Source: Geodermatophilaceae bacterium (GTDB lineage: Bacteria > Actinomycetota > Actinomycetes > Mycobacteriales > Geodermatophilaceae). Taken from it: a stretch of DNA of 28,341 nt. Positions 1-7,360 of this stretch are shown in pieces (within the stretch, counting starts at the first letter, position 1; each line of letters starts with the position of its first letter). The stretch covers positions 1-28,341 of the forward strand of contig JACCXW010000428.1 of assembly GCA_013696785.1 (NCBI GenBank), read 5' to 3'. The position numbers and the translations under genes were made by a program. The notes under the pieces were generated by a model. That model saw only the letters and a program-made list of their open reading frames with translations, was not told where the DNA came from and made no database searches.

Positions 1-595
1 GCCCGGCTCCCGGCCGCGAGCGGACGGGCCGCTGCGCTCGGGCGGCATGCGGGTGCTGCTCGCCTCGACCGCTGTCGTCATGTTCGGCCTGGGCTGCCTC
101 GAGGTGGCCGTTCCGGCATACGCCGAGGACGGTGGCCTGCCGGCGATGTCCGGCGTACTGCTCGCGGTGTGGGCGTTGGGCAGCGCTGCCGGCGGCCTCT
201 GGTTCGGCGCCCTGCACCTGCGGATGTCGCTGCCACGGCAGTACCGCTGGGGGCTGCTCGCGATCGCCGTCGGTTTCGCGCCGCTGGCCGTCGCCTCCGA
301 CCCGTGGGTGCTGGGAGCGTTGCTCTTCCTGGGCGGTACGGCGATCGCACCGACGGTGTCGGTCCAGAACGCTCTCGTCGCTGCGATGGCTCCGGTGCGG
401 GCCACAACCGAGGCATTCACGTGGCTGACCACGGTGGTGTTCGGTGCCAGCGCCCTCGGTGCTGCCGTCGCAGGCATCCTGGTGGAACAACCGGAAGGCA
501 TCGCACTCGCGCTGAGCCTCGCGACCGCTTGCGCCTTCGCCGCCGCCGGGATCGCGTCCTTGGCCGGCCGCCGCCTAGCCGCCGCGACGGCCTAG
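1..595 (+). CDS. MFS transporter, C-terminal half (5' end outside the window)
   Basis: The frame is open from base 2 to the TAG at 593-595, so the gene enters from the left and only the end of the central loop plus the last six or so membrane helices are visible. Hydrophobic stretches alternate with short polar loops, as expected for TM7-TM12 of a major facilitator. The methionine at base 47 lies just before the first helix (MRVLLASTAVVMFGLG) and is probably internal, because the loop before it (RPRADGPLRSGG) reads like an MFS central loop. The segment aligns by eye with the C-terminal half of the MFS protein at 3736-4938 (shared LAVWA-G-S pattern and a T-E-SxxWxTT-like stretch), so the two look like paralogues. 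The stop overlaps that of the convergent xdhC-like gene through a shared CTAG. Substrate unknown. Confidence 0.85.
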   Translation, partial: PGSRPRADGPLRSGGMRVLLASTAVVMFGLGCLEVAVPAYAEDGGLPAMSGVLLAVWALGSAAGGLWFGALHLRMSLPRQYRWGLLAIAVGFAPLAVASDPWVLGALLFLGGTAIAPTVSVQNALVAAMAPVRATTEAFTWLTTVVFGASALGAAVAGILVEQPEGIALALSLATACAFAAAGIASLAGRRLAAATA

Positions 596-1713
596 CGGAT
601 GGCAGTGCGGTGGATCGGGCCGTCTTCCGCGGCGAGCCTGCCACCGTGCCCGCCCCAGCGCAGAGCGACGATCTCCGCGGCGATCGAGACCGCGGTCTCC
701 TCCGGCGTACGCGCACCGAGGTCCAGGCCGATCGGCGAGGACAACCTCGCCAACTCCTTGTCGGTCAGACCGGCCTCCTGCAGCCGCTTGAGCCGGTCGT
801 CGTGAGTACGCCGGGAGCCCATCGCGCCGACGTAGGCCACCGGGAGCCGCAACGCGACCTCCAGCAGCGGTACGTCGAACTTCGGGTCGTGCGTGAGTAC
901 GCAGATGATCGTCCGCTCGTCGATCCGCCCGGCCTCGGCCTCGGCGGCGAGGTAGCGGTGCGGCCAGTCGACGACGACCTCGTCAGCGTCCGGGAACCGC
1001 TTGGGGGTGGCGAAGATCGGCCGGGCGTCGCAGACGGTCACCGCGTGACCGAGCAGCTTGCCAACCCGTGCCACGGCGGCAGCGAAATCGATGGCACCGA
1101 ACACGAGCATCCGCGTCGGCGGTGCGTAGGAGGCCACGAAGAGCGTCAGCTCGTCGCCGCGACGCTCGCCGTCGTGCCCGTAGTGGATGGTCGCGGTCCG
1201 CCCGGCGGCCAGGTGTCCTCGGGCGTCGGCGGCGACGGCATCGTCCAGCCGCTCGCAGCCGAGCGTGCCGCCGGCCCGCTCCGGCCAGAGCACCAGCCGC
1301 TTCCCGAGCCGGTCCGGGGGGCCGTCCACACAGGTCACCACCGCGACGGGCTCGCCGGCGTCCATCGAGGATGCGACGGCTGCCAGCTCCGGGAAGGTTT
1401 CCCGGGAGATCGGCTCCACGAACACGTCCAGGATGCCGCCGCAGGTCAGCCCGACTGTGAACGCGTCGTCATCGGAGACGCCGTACCGCTGCAGGACAGG
1501 CACGCCGTCCTCGACGACGGACTGAGCCAACTCGTAGACGGCGCCCTCGACACAGCCGCCGGAGACGCTGCCCACAGCGGTCCCGTCGCCGGCGACGAGC
1601 ATCGATGCTCCGGCCGGGCGGGGAGCCGACCGCCAGGTCGCGACGACCGTTCCGACGCCGACGGTCTGGCCGTCCTCCCACCATCGCAACAGGTCCTGCA
1701 TGACCTCACGCAT
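592..1713 (-). CDS. XdhC/CoxF family protein (molybdoenzyme maturation)
   Basis: A 373-residue protein with the two-domain XdhC/CoxI layout. The N-terminal XdhC-CoxI domain (about residues 10-90) carries the family signature GSVSGGCVE and a following TCGG. The C-terminal Rossmann-like domain (about 205-350) begins MLVFGAIDFAAAVAR and contains VGAMGSRRT. XdhC proteins bind molybdenum cofactor and help insert its sulfurated form into xanthine-dehydrogenase-family enzymes; CoxF is the counterpart in CO dehydrogenase clusters. The ATG at 1713 lies inside the end of the preceding coxE-like gene (8-nt overlap), so translation is probably coupled. It is the last gene of the leftward MFS-MoxR-CoxE-XdhC operon. 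Its stop overlaps that of the convergent MFS gene. No target molybdoenzyme is adjacent, so the client protein is inferred only. Confidence 0.9.
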   Translation of the reverse strand: MREVMQDLLRWWEDGQTVGVGTVVATWRSAPRPAGASMLVAGDGTAVGSVSGGCVEGAVYELAQSVVEDGVPVLQRYGVSDDDAFTVGLTCGGILDVFVEPISRETFPELAAVASSMDAGEPVAVVTCVDGPPDRLGKRLVLWPERAGGTLGCERLDDAVAADARGHLAAGRTATIHYGHDGERRGDELTLFVASYAPPTRMLVFGAIDFAAAVARVGKLLGHAVTVCDARPIFATPKRFPDADEVVVDWPHRYLAAEAEAGRIDERTIICVLTHDPKFDVPLLEVALRLPVAYVGAMGSRRTHDDRLKRLQEAGLTDKELARLSSPIGLDLGARTPEETAVSIAAEIVALRWGGHGGRLAAEDGPIHRTAIR

Positions 1714-2821
1714 TGGCCATCTCCTCCACGAGTTCCTGAAAAGCGGCCAGGCTGTGACCGGTCACAAACCTCGAAACGTGCGGCAGCGCCGCCTGCATTC
1801 CGCCGGTGAGCGGCTCGTAGCCGACGCGGCCCTTGTGCGGGTTGACCCAGATCACCGCATGAGCGAGCCGCGACAACCGTTGCATCTGCTCGCCGAGCAG
1901 GGCGCAGTCGCCTCGTTCCCAGCCGTCGGAGAAGATCACGACCGTCGCCCGCCGAGCCGTCCCGCGCTGTCCCCAGCGGTCCAGGAACGCCTTGAGCACC
2001 TCGCCCAGCCGGGTCCCGCCACTCCAGTCCGGGATCGCGGCACCGCTCGCCGCCAGCGCCCGATCCGGATCGCGCTGCCGCAGTTCCCGGGTCACCCGGG
2101 TCAGCCGGGTGCCTACGGTGAAGACCTCGGTGCTCGCCTGCCCACGGCGTACGGCGGTGTGGGCGAAGCGCAGCACGGCGTCGGCGTACGGGCCCATGGA
2201 ACCGCTGACGTCGATGAGCAGGACCACCCGTCGGGGCTTCGTACGCGGCCGCTGCCGGTCGAGCCGACGGATCTCACCACCGTTGCGCAGTACCCGGCGC
2301 ACGGTCCTCGGTACGTCGACCGAGCCGCGATGCGAACGGGTGTGCCGCCGCGACGGCCGGGTCGCGGGGCGCACCGTCAGCAGCCCGAACAGCAGCCGCA
2401 TCTGCTCGCGCTCGGCCGGGGTGAGCTGGGCGATGTCCCGGTGCCGCAGCACCTCCTCGCCACTGGCGACCGCGTGCTCGTCGGGGGTCTCCTCGCGCGG
2501 CTCGGTGCCGGCGCCGGACTGGTCCAGGTCCAGCGCCGCGGACTGCGCGACGCGTTCCTTGCGCGGGGCGCGGCCACCAGCCCGCGGCCTCTCGCCACCG
2601 AAAAACGCGTTGAACGCGGCGTCGTACCGCTCAAGATCCTCCGGGCCGGCGCACAGGGTGAACCGGCCGGCCCAGTAGACCTCGCTCGGTTCGAGCACGT
2701 CGAGTTCGCCGAGCGCGGCCACCATCGCCTGGACCCGGTCCGGCCCGGCCTCGAGGCCGGCGACGCGCAGGGTCCGGGCGAAGACCAGCATCGTTTCCAC
2801 GACATCCCGGTTGTCGGCCAC
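1706..2821 (-). CDS. CoxE-like protein with von Willebrand factor A domain
   Basis: A 371-residue protein. The VWA domain starts near residue 199 and has a clear MIDAS motif, LLIDVSGSMG (D204, S206, S208), with a later FSDGWERGD segment. The N-terminal 150 residues are helical and charged, as in the CoxE/DUF58-like group. CoxE partners the MoxR-type ATPase CoxD in maturation of the copper-molybdenum site of CO dehydrogenase and related enzymes; MoxR-VWA pairs act generally as chaperone-like modules for metalloproteins. The GTG at 2821 is chosen because it starts 3 nt after the MoxR stop; a downstream in-frame ATG (11th codon) is the alternative. The 3' end overlaps the xdhC-like gene by 8 nt. 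No signal peptide is seen, so it is cytoplasmic. Confidence 0.88.
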   Translation of the reverse strand: MADNRDVVETMLVFARTLRVAGLEAGPDRVQAMVAALGELDVLEPSEVYWAGRFTLCAGPEDLERYDAAFNAFFGGERPRAGGRAPRKERVAQSAALDLDQSGAGTEPREETPDEHAVASGEEVLRHRDIAQLTPAEREQMRLLFGLLTVRPATRPSRRHTRSHRGSVDVPRTVRRVLRNGGEIRRLDRQRPRTKPRRVVLLIDVSGSMGPYADAVLRFAHTAVRRGQASTEVFTVGTRLTRVTRELRQRDPDRALAASGAAIPDWSGGTRLGEVLKAFLDRWGQRGTARRATVVIFSDGWERGDCALLGEQMQRLSRLAHAVIWVNPHKGRVGYEPLTGGMQAALPHVSRFVTGHSLAAFQELVEEMANA

Positions 2822-2824
2822 GGG

Positions 2825-3739
2825 CTAGGTGCCGAACATCGCCGTCAGCGTCATGGAGTGCAGCCGATCGACGTCCTCGCGGTACTTCAAGACCGCCCCG
2901 AGGGTCGCCGCAGCACGGTCCGGGTCGAGTTCGCGGGCGCCGAGAACGTGCAGCGCGGTGGCCCAGTCCATCGCCTCAGCGACGCCCGGCGGTTTGACCA
3001 GGTCGGCCGCTCGCAGCTTCGCGGTTGCGCGGGCGACATCCTCGGCGAGCTTCGAGGTGATCTGCGGCAACCGCGTGCGCAGGATCGCGACCTCCCGCTC
3101 GTACGACGGGTGCTCGACCCAGTGGTACAGGCAGCGGCGCTTGAGCGCGGCGTGCACCTCGCGGGTGCGGTTGGAGGTCAGGACGACCAGTGGTGGGATG
3201 TCGGCGACGATCCGGCCGAGCTCCGGAATGGTGACGGCGTTGTCGGACAGGATCTCCAGCAGGAATGCCTCGAACTCGTCGTCGGCACGGTCGATCTCGT
3301 CGATCAGCAGGACCGACGGGGTCTGCTCGATGGCGGCGAGCAGCGGCCGGGCCAGCAGGAAGCGACGGTCGTACAGTCCCCGCTCCAGTTCCTCGGCGTC
3401 GTGGACTCCGGCGGCCTCGGCGGCGCGCAGGTGCAGCATCTGGCGGGGGAAGTCCCAGTCATAAAGCGCCTGGCTCGCCTCGAGCCCCTCGTAGCACTGC
3501 ATCCGGACGAAGTGCGCTCCGGTGACCTCGGCCATCGCCTGGGCCAGTGCCGTCTTGCCGACACCGGCGTCGCCTTCGAGGAACAGCGGGCGCTGCATCC
3601 GCAGGGCCAGGTAGGCGGCGGTCGCCAGTCCCTCGTCGGCCAGGTATCCGGTCCGGGCGAGGGCGTCGGCGAGATCGGCCGGCCCGGTGAACTGCTCAGC
3701 CGGTACAACGCCGGTCGGGTCGTCGGAGAAGTGCGTCAC
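2825..3739 (-). CDS. MoxR-family AAA+ ATPase (CoxD-like)
   Basis: A 304-residue AAA+ ATPase. The Walker A is GDAGVGKT (residues 56-63), the Walker B is VLLIDEIDRAD, and sensor-1 is VVLTSNRTRE, followed by a MoxR-type C-terminal lid. The frame stays open upstream for another 636 codons, but that stretch is antisense or out of frame to the MFS gene and moaA. The GTG at 3739 is selected because it forms a GTGA overlap with the TGA of the upstream MFS gene and immediately precedes the conserved region. MoxR ATPases work with VWA proteins, here the CoxE-like product 3 nt downstream, to remodel or load metal into client enzymes. With XdhC next in line, this is a CoxD-E-F-type set. Confidence 0.9.
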   Translation of the reverse strand: MTHFSDDPTGVVPAEQFTGPADLADALARTGYLADEGLATAAYLALRMQRPLFLEGDAGVGKTALAQAMAEVTGAHFVRMQCYEGLEASQALYDWDFPRQMLHLRAAEAAGVHDAEELERGLYDRRFLLARPLLAAIEQTPSVLLIDEIDRADDEFEAFLLEILSDNAVTIPELGRIVADIPPLVVLTSNRTREVHAALKRRCLYHWVEHPSYEREVAILRTRLPQITSKLAEDVARATAKLRAADLVKPPGVAEAMDWATALHVLGARELDPDRAAATLGAVLKYREDVDRLHSMTLTAMFGT

Positions 3740-4938
3740 CGTGCAAGCATGGCTGAGCCCCGGCCGACCAGCCACCTGCTCCCGGATAGGGCGCTGCCCG
3801 CGGTGACCAGGCCGGCGACGGCCGGCAGCACGAATGCGCGCTGCGCCCCGAAGGTGTCGATGAGCGGCCCGGACAAGGACGCTCCCGCGGTCACGCCGAC
3901 GATCAGGCCGGTCGTCACCCAGGACAGGCCCTCGGTCAGCGTGCCCGGCGGCATCAGCGACTCGACCAGTGCGGTGCCCCCGATCAGCACCGGCGAGATG
4001 GACAGGCCTGAGACGAACATCACAATCGCCAGCAGTGGCAGCGAGGTGACCGCGAGCAACAGGATCGCGGACAACCCGAAGACGACCGCGGCCAGCAGGA
4101 ACCGCGGGGCGAGTTCCCGCCGCCACCTGCGGGCGCCGTAGACCAGCCCGGCGATCAGACTGCCCCCGGCCCAGACCGCCAGGATCGCCCCGGCCCACCC
4201 TGGATGACCCTTCGCATCGGTGTAGGCCACGACGATCACCTCTACGGATCCGAAGACCGCGCCGGCACCCAGCATCGTGAGGGAGACGACGAGCAGGCCG
4301 GGTCGCATCACGGCCCGGAAGCCGGGATGTTCGGACCCCCCTCCCGCAGGGGCCGGCTCGGTCAGCCGAAGCGCCGCGAGCGAGAGCCCGCCCGCCAGCG
4401 CGAATCCAGCCGCCGCGAGCAGACCGGCGGCGGGGCTGACGCCGATCGCCAGGAAGGTCACCAGCGGCGGGCCGGCGACGAACACCACCTCGTCGACGAC
4501 GGATTCGAACGCGAACGCCGTCTGCCGGGCGGCGCCGGGGCTCAACACCGCCGCCCAACGCGCCCGGACCAGCGCCCCGAACTGCGGCACGACGCCGCTG
4601 ACCACGGCAGCCACGAACCAGGTCCAGACCGGCGCCCCGGCAGGTACGGCGACGATCAGCCCGGCCACGCCGGCGACATAGACCAGCAGGAACGGCCGCA
4701 GCACCCGGGCCTGCCCGAACCTGTCCACCAGCCGTGCGCTCAGCGGAGCGAACACGGCAGAGGACAGTGCGATCGTCCCGGCCACCGCACCGGCCAGCGC
4801 GTAGCGACCGGTCGTCTGCGAGATGAGCAGCACCGTCCCGATCCCCATCATCGAGATCGGCAGCCGGGCGACGAAGCCGGTGGCACTGAACTGCCAGCTG
4901 CCCTCGACCCGGAACAGCTCGCGATACGGCCCAAACAC
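3736..4938 (-). CDS. MFS transporter
   Basis: A 400-residue integral membrane protein with about twelve hydrophobic segments and an MFS motif A-like loop (ARLVDRFGQARVL, near residues 68-80). It begins with GTG at 4938. It is the first gene of the leftward operon and overlaps the MoxR start by 4 nt (GTGA), so it is probably translated with the metalloenzyme maturation genes. That is not a standard cox partner. It resembles the MFS gene cut by the left edge of the window. Substrate is not predictable; molybdate itself is handled here by an ABC system. The 91-bp gap to the divergent moaA must contain promoters for both directions. Confidence 0.9.
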   Translation of the reverse strand: MFGPYRELFRVEGSWQFSATGFVARLPISMMGIGTVLLISQTTGRYALAGAVAGTIALSSAVFAPLSARLVDRFGQARVLRPFLLVYVAGVAGLIVAVPAGAPVWTWFVAAVVSGVVPQFGALVRARWAAVLSPGAARQTAFAFESVVDEVVFVAGPPLVTFLAIGVSPAAGLLAAAGFALAGGLSLAALRLTEPAPAGGGSEHPGFRAVMRPGLLVVSLTMLGAGAVFGSVEVIVVAYTDAKGHPGWAGAILAVWAGGSLIAGLVYGARRWRRELAPRFLLAAVVFGLSAILLLAVTSLPLLAIVMFVSGLSISPVLIGGTALVESLMPPGTLTEGLSWVTTGLIVGVTAGASLSGPLIDTFGAQRAFVLPAVAGLVTAGSALSGSRWLVGRGSAMLAR

Positions 4939-5016
4939 GACCCGAGGCTAGCCGTTCCCACCGACAGGTTTCGGCGTCCATCTCCGCCTCCGTCCGCGGA
5001 CTGGTGCGACGGCGCC

Positions 5017-5022
5017 TACAAT
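5017..5022 (+). promoter_or_regulatory. Predicted -10 element of moaA (leaderless transcript)
   Basis: TACAAT fits the actinobacterial TANNNT -10 consensus and ends 7 nt before the GTG at 5030. That spacing would place the transcription start at the start codon itself, i.e. a leaderless mRNA. No convincing -35 hexamer or Shine-Dalgarno sequence is seen. Confidence 0.5.
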
Positions 5023-5029
5023 CGTGAAC

Positions 5030-6043
5030 GTGGCCACCCGTGACATCCCCGACCCTCGCCTGGTCGACACGTTCGGCCGGGTCGCCACCGACCTGCGAGT
5101 GTCGCTGACGGACAAGTGCAACCTGCGGTGCTCCTACTGCATGCCGGCCGAGGGACTGGACTGGCTGCCCAAGCCCGAACTCCTCACCGACGACGAGGTG
5201 ATCCGCCTGATGCGGGTCGCCGTCGAGCAGCTCGGCGTACGGGAAGTCCGCTTCACCGGCGGCGAGCCGCTGCTGCGCCCCGGCGTCGTCGGCATCGTGG
5301 CCGCGACGACGGCGCTGCGGCCGCGGCCCGAGGTCAGCCTTACGACGAACGGGATCGGGTTGGCCCGGACCGCCGAGGCCTTGGCCGCGGCCGGTCTGGA
5401 TCGGGTGAACGTCTCCCTGGACACCCTTGACGCCGAACGGTTTCGCACGATCACGCGCCGGGACCGGCTGAGCGACGTCCTTGCCGGGATGCGCGCCGCG
5501 GCCGCCGCCGGCCTTACCCCGGTCAAGGTCAACGCCGTCCTGCTGCGTGGTGTCAACGACGGGGACGCTGTCTCGCTGCTCGAGTACTGCCTGCAGCACG
5601 GCTACGAGCTGCGCATCATCGAGCAGATGCCACTCGATGCCCAGCACGCCTGGGATCGCACCACCATGATCACGGCCGAAGAGATCCTGGCGTCGCTGCG
5701 GACCGGCTTCAACCTGACCGAGGACCCGACGGAGCGAGGCGCCAGCCCGGCGGAGACCTGGCTCGTCGACGGCGGACCGGCGCGGGTGGGTGTCATCGCG
5801 TCGGTAACCCGGGCATTCTGCGGTACTTGCGACCGGACCCGGCTGACCGCCGACGGGCAGATCCGCAACTGCCTGTTCGCCCGGGATGAGTCAGATCTCC
5901 GTACGGCGTTGCGTTCCGGCGGCTCCGACGAGGAACTCGCCGACCGCTGGCGACTCGCGATGTGGGGCAAGTTGCCCGGCCACGGCATCAACGACCCGTC
6001 CTTCCTCCAGCCGGTACGCCCGATGTCCTCCATCGGCGGCTGA
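5030..6043 (+). CDS. moaA: GTP 3',8-cyclase MoaA
   Basis: A radical-SAM enzyme that, with MoaC, converts GTP to cyclic pyranopterin monophosphate, the first step of molybdenum cofactor synthesis. The N-terminal SAM cluster motif is CNLRCSYC (Cys 30, 34, 37 from this start). The C-terminal second Fe-S cluster is CGTC with a third Cys after 13 residues (about 264, 267, 281). The protein ends in the family-typical Gly-Gly. The length of 337 residues is normal. GTG 5030 is preferred because TACAAT lies 7 nt upstream, fitting a leaderless start; GTG 5024, two codons upstream, is the alternative. It is divergent from the MFS-MoxR operon and followed 5 nt later by moaD. moaC is not in the window. 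Confidence 0.96.
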   Translation: MATRDIPDPRLVDTFGRVATDLRVSLTDKCNLRCSYCMPAEGLDWLPKPELLTDDEVIRLMRVAVEQLGVREVRFTGGEPLLRPGVVGIVAATTALRPRPEVSLTTNGIGLARTAEALAAAGLDRVNVSLDTLDAERFRTITRRDRLSDVLAGMRAAAAAGLTPVKVNAVLLRGVNDGDAVSLLEYCLQHGYELRIIEQMPLDAQHAWDRTTMITAEEILASLRTGFNLTEDPTERGASPAETWLVDGGPARVGVIASVTRAFCGTCDRTRLTADGQIRNCLFARDESDLRTALRSGGSDEELADRWRLAMWGKLPGHGINDPSFLQPVRPMSSIGG

Positions 6044-6048
6044 CTGCG

Positions 6049-6291
6049 TTGTCCGTGACGGTCCGGTACTTCGCCGGCGCACAGGCCGCCGCGGGTGTCG
6101 CCCAGGAGCAGGTGAGTGCGTCCACTGTGGACGAACTCGTCTCACTTTTGGCCGATGCTCATGGCGGCGCGCTGACCAGGGTGCTGGCCGCATCGAGCTT
6201 CCTTGTGGACGGCGTGAGCGTGCGCGAACCGGCGTACCGGATCACCGACGGCGCCACTGTCGACGTACTCCCCCCGTTCGCCGGCGGCTAG
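6049..6291 (+). CDS. moaD: Molybdopterin synthase sulfur carrier subunit MoaD
   Basis: A small ubiquitin-fold protein of about 80 residues. It begins SVTVRYFAGAQAAAG and ends PPFAGG, with the terminal Gly-Gly that is thiocarboxylated to donate sulfur in molybdopterin synthase. The start is uncertain. TTG 6049 is preferred because it lies about 8 nt after a GGCGG stretch at the end of moaA and gives the usual N-terminus; GTG 6055 is the alternative and removes two residues. The TTG lies 5 nt after the moaA stop, so the two genes are cotranscribed. The partner subunit gene moaE is not adjacent: it lies on the opposite strand beyond the DUF559 gene. One copy of the 13-mer palindrome GTCCACWGTGGAC lies in its coding region at 6120-6132. 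Confidence 0.92.
   Translation: MSVTVRYFAGAQAAAGVAQEQVSASTVDELVSLLADAHGGALTRVLAASSFLVDGVSVREPAYRITDGATVDVLPPFAGG
6120..6132. repeat. Iterated palindrome GTCCACWGTGGAC, copy 1
   Basis: A 13-base palindrome with a central T inside moaD. It encodes Ser-Thr-Val-Asp, with Thr written as ACT, which is unusual in this GC-rich sequence. Palindromy extends one base each side (6119-6133). The same motif recurs at 9146 and 20348. Confidence 0.7.
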
Positions 6292-6302
6292 CCCACCCGG
6301 AC

Positions 6303-6357
6303 CATGATCATGAGTGTGGATTCGGGCCAAACCCCTGAATCCACACTCACGATCATG
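6303..6357. repeat. Long palindromic repeat, copy A (between moaD and the DUF559 gene)
   Basis: Bases 6303-6325 pair with 6335-6357 to give a 23-bp stem with one mismatch and one G-U pair, around a 9-nt loop. The outer arm reads CATGATCATGAGTGTGG. A close relative lies at 7299-7353. The stem sits between the convergent moaD and DUF559 genes, and the DUF559 stop codon (6353-6355) falls within its right arm. It could act as a bidirectional terminator. No U-tract follows, so it is more likely a dispersed REP-like element that may also terminate. Confidence 0.85.
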
Positions 6358-7240
6358 AAGCGGCAGTGGCGGACAGCGCGGCCCGCACGGCAGCGATGAC
6401 AGCATCCGGCTCGTACATCAGCTGGCGCACAGAAAACCGCAGGATCCTCAGCCCCGTGCCCTGCAACGCATTCGCTCGGCGCAGGTCCCGCTCCCACGCA
6501 GCTGCATTCAGATGCCAGCGTGCGCCGTCAATCTCCACTGCGAGCCGAGCCGCGCGCCACAGCCCGTCCACGAGGTACCGACCGACAGTGGTCTGAACCG
6601 CGGCATTCCACTCCGGCTCGGCAACGCCGGCGCGTCGCAGCAGATCCCGGAACAGCGCTTCTCCCGCCGAGCGTGTGCCCGCAACCACCGCTGCCAGCGC
6701 GTCATGGAGGTGGTGACTGCCCCGCCGCGGGCAGCCCTCGGCGGCAAGCAGCAACTGCGACACGGTGACGATGCGTCGTTGGACCGCGTCGGAGACCAGC
6801 GCCCGTACGTCGTCGCGGTTACAGGTCACTACAGCGACGTCAACGACTGTTCGCGCCGCCGATGTGCACGGGAGACGTCCGACCCGCTCACCTTCGTGTG
6901 GTCTCTTGCTTTGATGGACAACGACGAAGCCGACCGACTGCAGGTGTAGGCCGTGCGGCACCGTGATGTGCACCCCGGCCTCGTTGACCCGCAGACCATG
7001 GAGAACGCCGGCAGTGTGGTAGCTCAGTACCGCGCCGGATCCGCCGTACGCCAGTGCCGCCCGCCAACGCTGCCGCTGCGACAGCGGTCCGCTGTGCGCG
7101 ACGACGACACCGGGAAGGGGCTGCTGCCACCGCCCCGTTCGTAGCGCGGTGGCCAGCCGGTCTCGGGACAGGCCCGAGGTCACAAGATCGCGCCGGCGGG
7201 CCACGCCGTCGGCGGCGTCGAAGCGGCGTTGCCAGGACAC
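6353..7240 (-). CDS. DUF559 / AbiEi-like protein with VSR-type endonuclease fold
   Basis: A 295-residue protein of the common actinobacterial two-part architecture. The N-terminal winged-helix AbiEi-like region (about 1-55) contains GVARRRDLVTSGLSRDRL. The C-terminal DUF559 domain (about 190-290) resembles very-short-patch-repair and other PD-(D/E)xK nucleases, with GEALFRDLLRRAG, LAVEIDGARWH and a final LRILRFSVRQL strand. The ExD-x-H part of the expected active site is visible; activity is untested. The start is GTG 7240 with no strong ribosome-binding site. The stop codon lies inside palindromic repeat A, and a second copy, B, lies 58 bp upstream of the start. The gene thus sits between two direct copies of the element and separates moaD from moaE. 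It may be a cassette unrelated to molybdenum metabolism. Whether it acts in defence, repair or as an antitoxin relative cannot be decided from sequence. Confidence 0.85.
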   Translation of the reverse strand: MSWQRRFDAADGVARRRDLVTSGLSRDRLATALRTGRWQQPLPGVVVAHSGPLSQRQRWRAALAYGGSGAVLSYHTAGVLHGLRVNEAGVHITVPHGLHLQSVGFVVVHQSKRPHEGERVGRLPCTSAARTVVDVAVVTCNRDDVRALVSDAVQRRIVTVSQLLLAAEGCPRRGSHHLHDALAAVVAGTRSAGEALFRDLLRRAGVAEPEWNAAVQTTVGRYLVDGLWRAARLAVEIDGARWHLNAAAWERDLRRANALQGTGLRILRFSVRQLMYEPDAVIAAVRAALSATAAS

Positions 7241-7298
7241 CTGGCGATGGTGCCCGACGCCGGTGGGCGGCCGCTGGCGCTATCCACAGGCCGCGTCC

Positions 7299-7353
7299 CA
7301 TGATCATGAGTGTGGGTTCTGGGCTTATCCCCGAACTGGCACTCATGATCATG
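7299..7353. repeat. Long palindromic repeat, copy B (between the DUF559 start and the moaE stop)
   Basis: Bases 7299-7323 pair imperfectly with 7329-7353 around a 5-nt loop. The outer 14 bp (CATGATCATGAGTG) pair perfectly. It shares its left arm and some right-flank bases (gatcatg followed by aagcgg) with copy A at 6303, in the same orientation. It starts a few bases beyond the moaE stop and could terminate the mod-moaE operon. Most of the 120-bp gap between the two genes is occupied by this element. Confidence 0.85.
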
Positions 7354-7360
7354 GAAGCGG

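Noticed and set aside
169..4141. Long plus-strand open frames at 169-1809 and 1700-4141
   Set aside because: They lie antisense to the XdhC, CoxE, MoxR and MFS genes, which have clear motifs; their Arg/Pro/Gly/Asp-rich translations have no family features and reflect the lack of stops in GC-rich DNA.
3740..5647. 636-codon upstream extension of the MoxR frame
   Set aside because: It crosses the MFS gene out of frame and moaA in antisense. The GTGA overlap at 3736-3739 explains the true start.
7280..7290. CTATCCACAGG as a DnaA box or origin element
   Set aside because: It is a single one-mismatch match to TTATCCACA, without neighbouring boxes or origin genes; not enough to support an origin.
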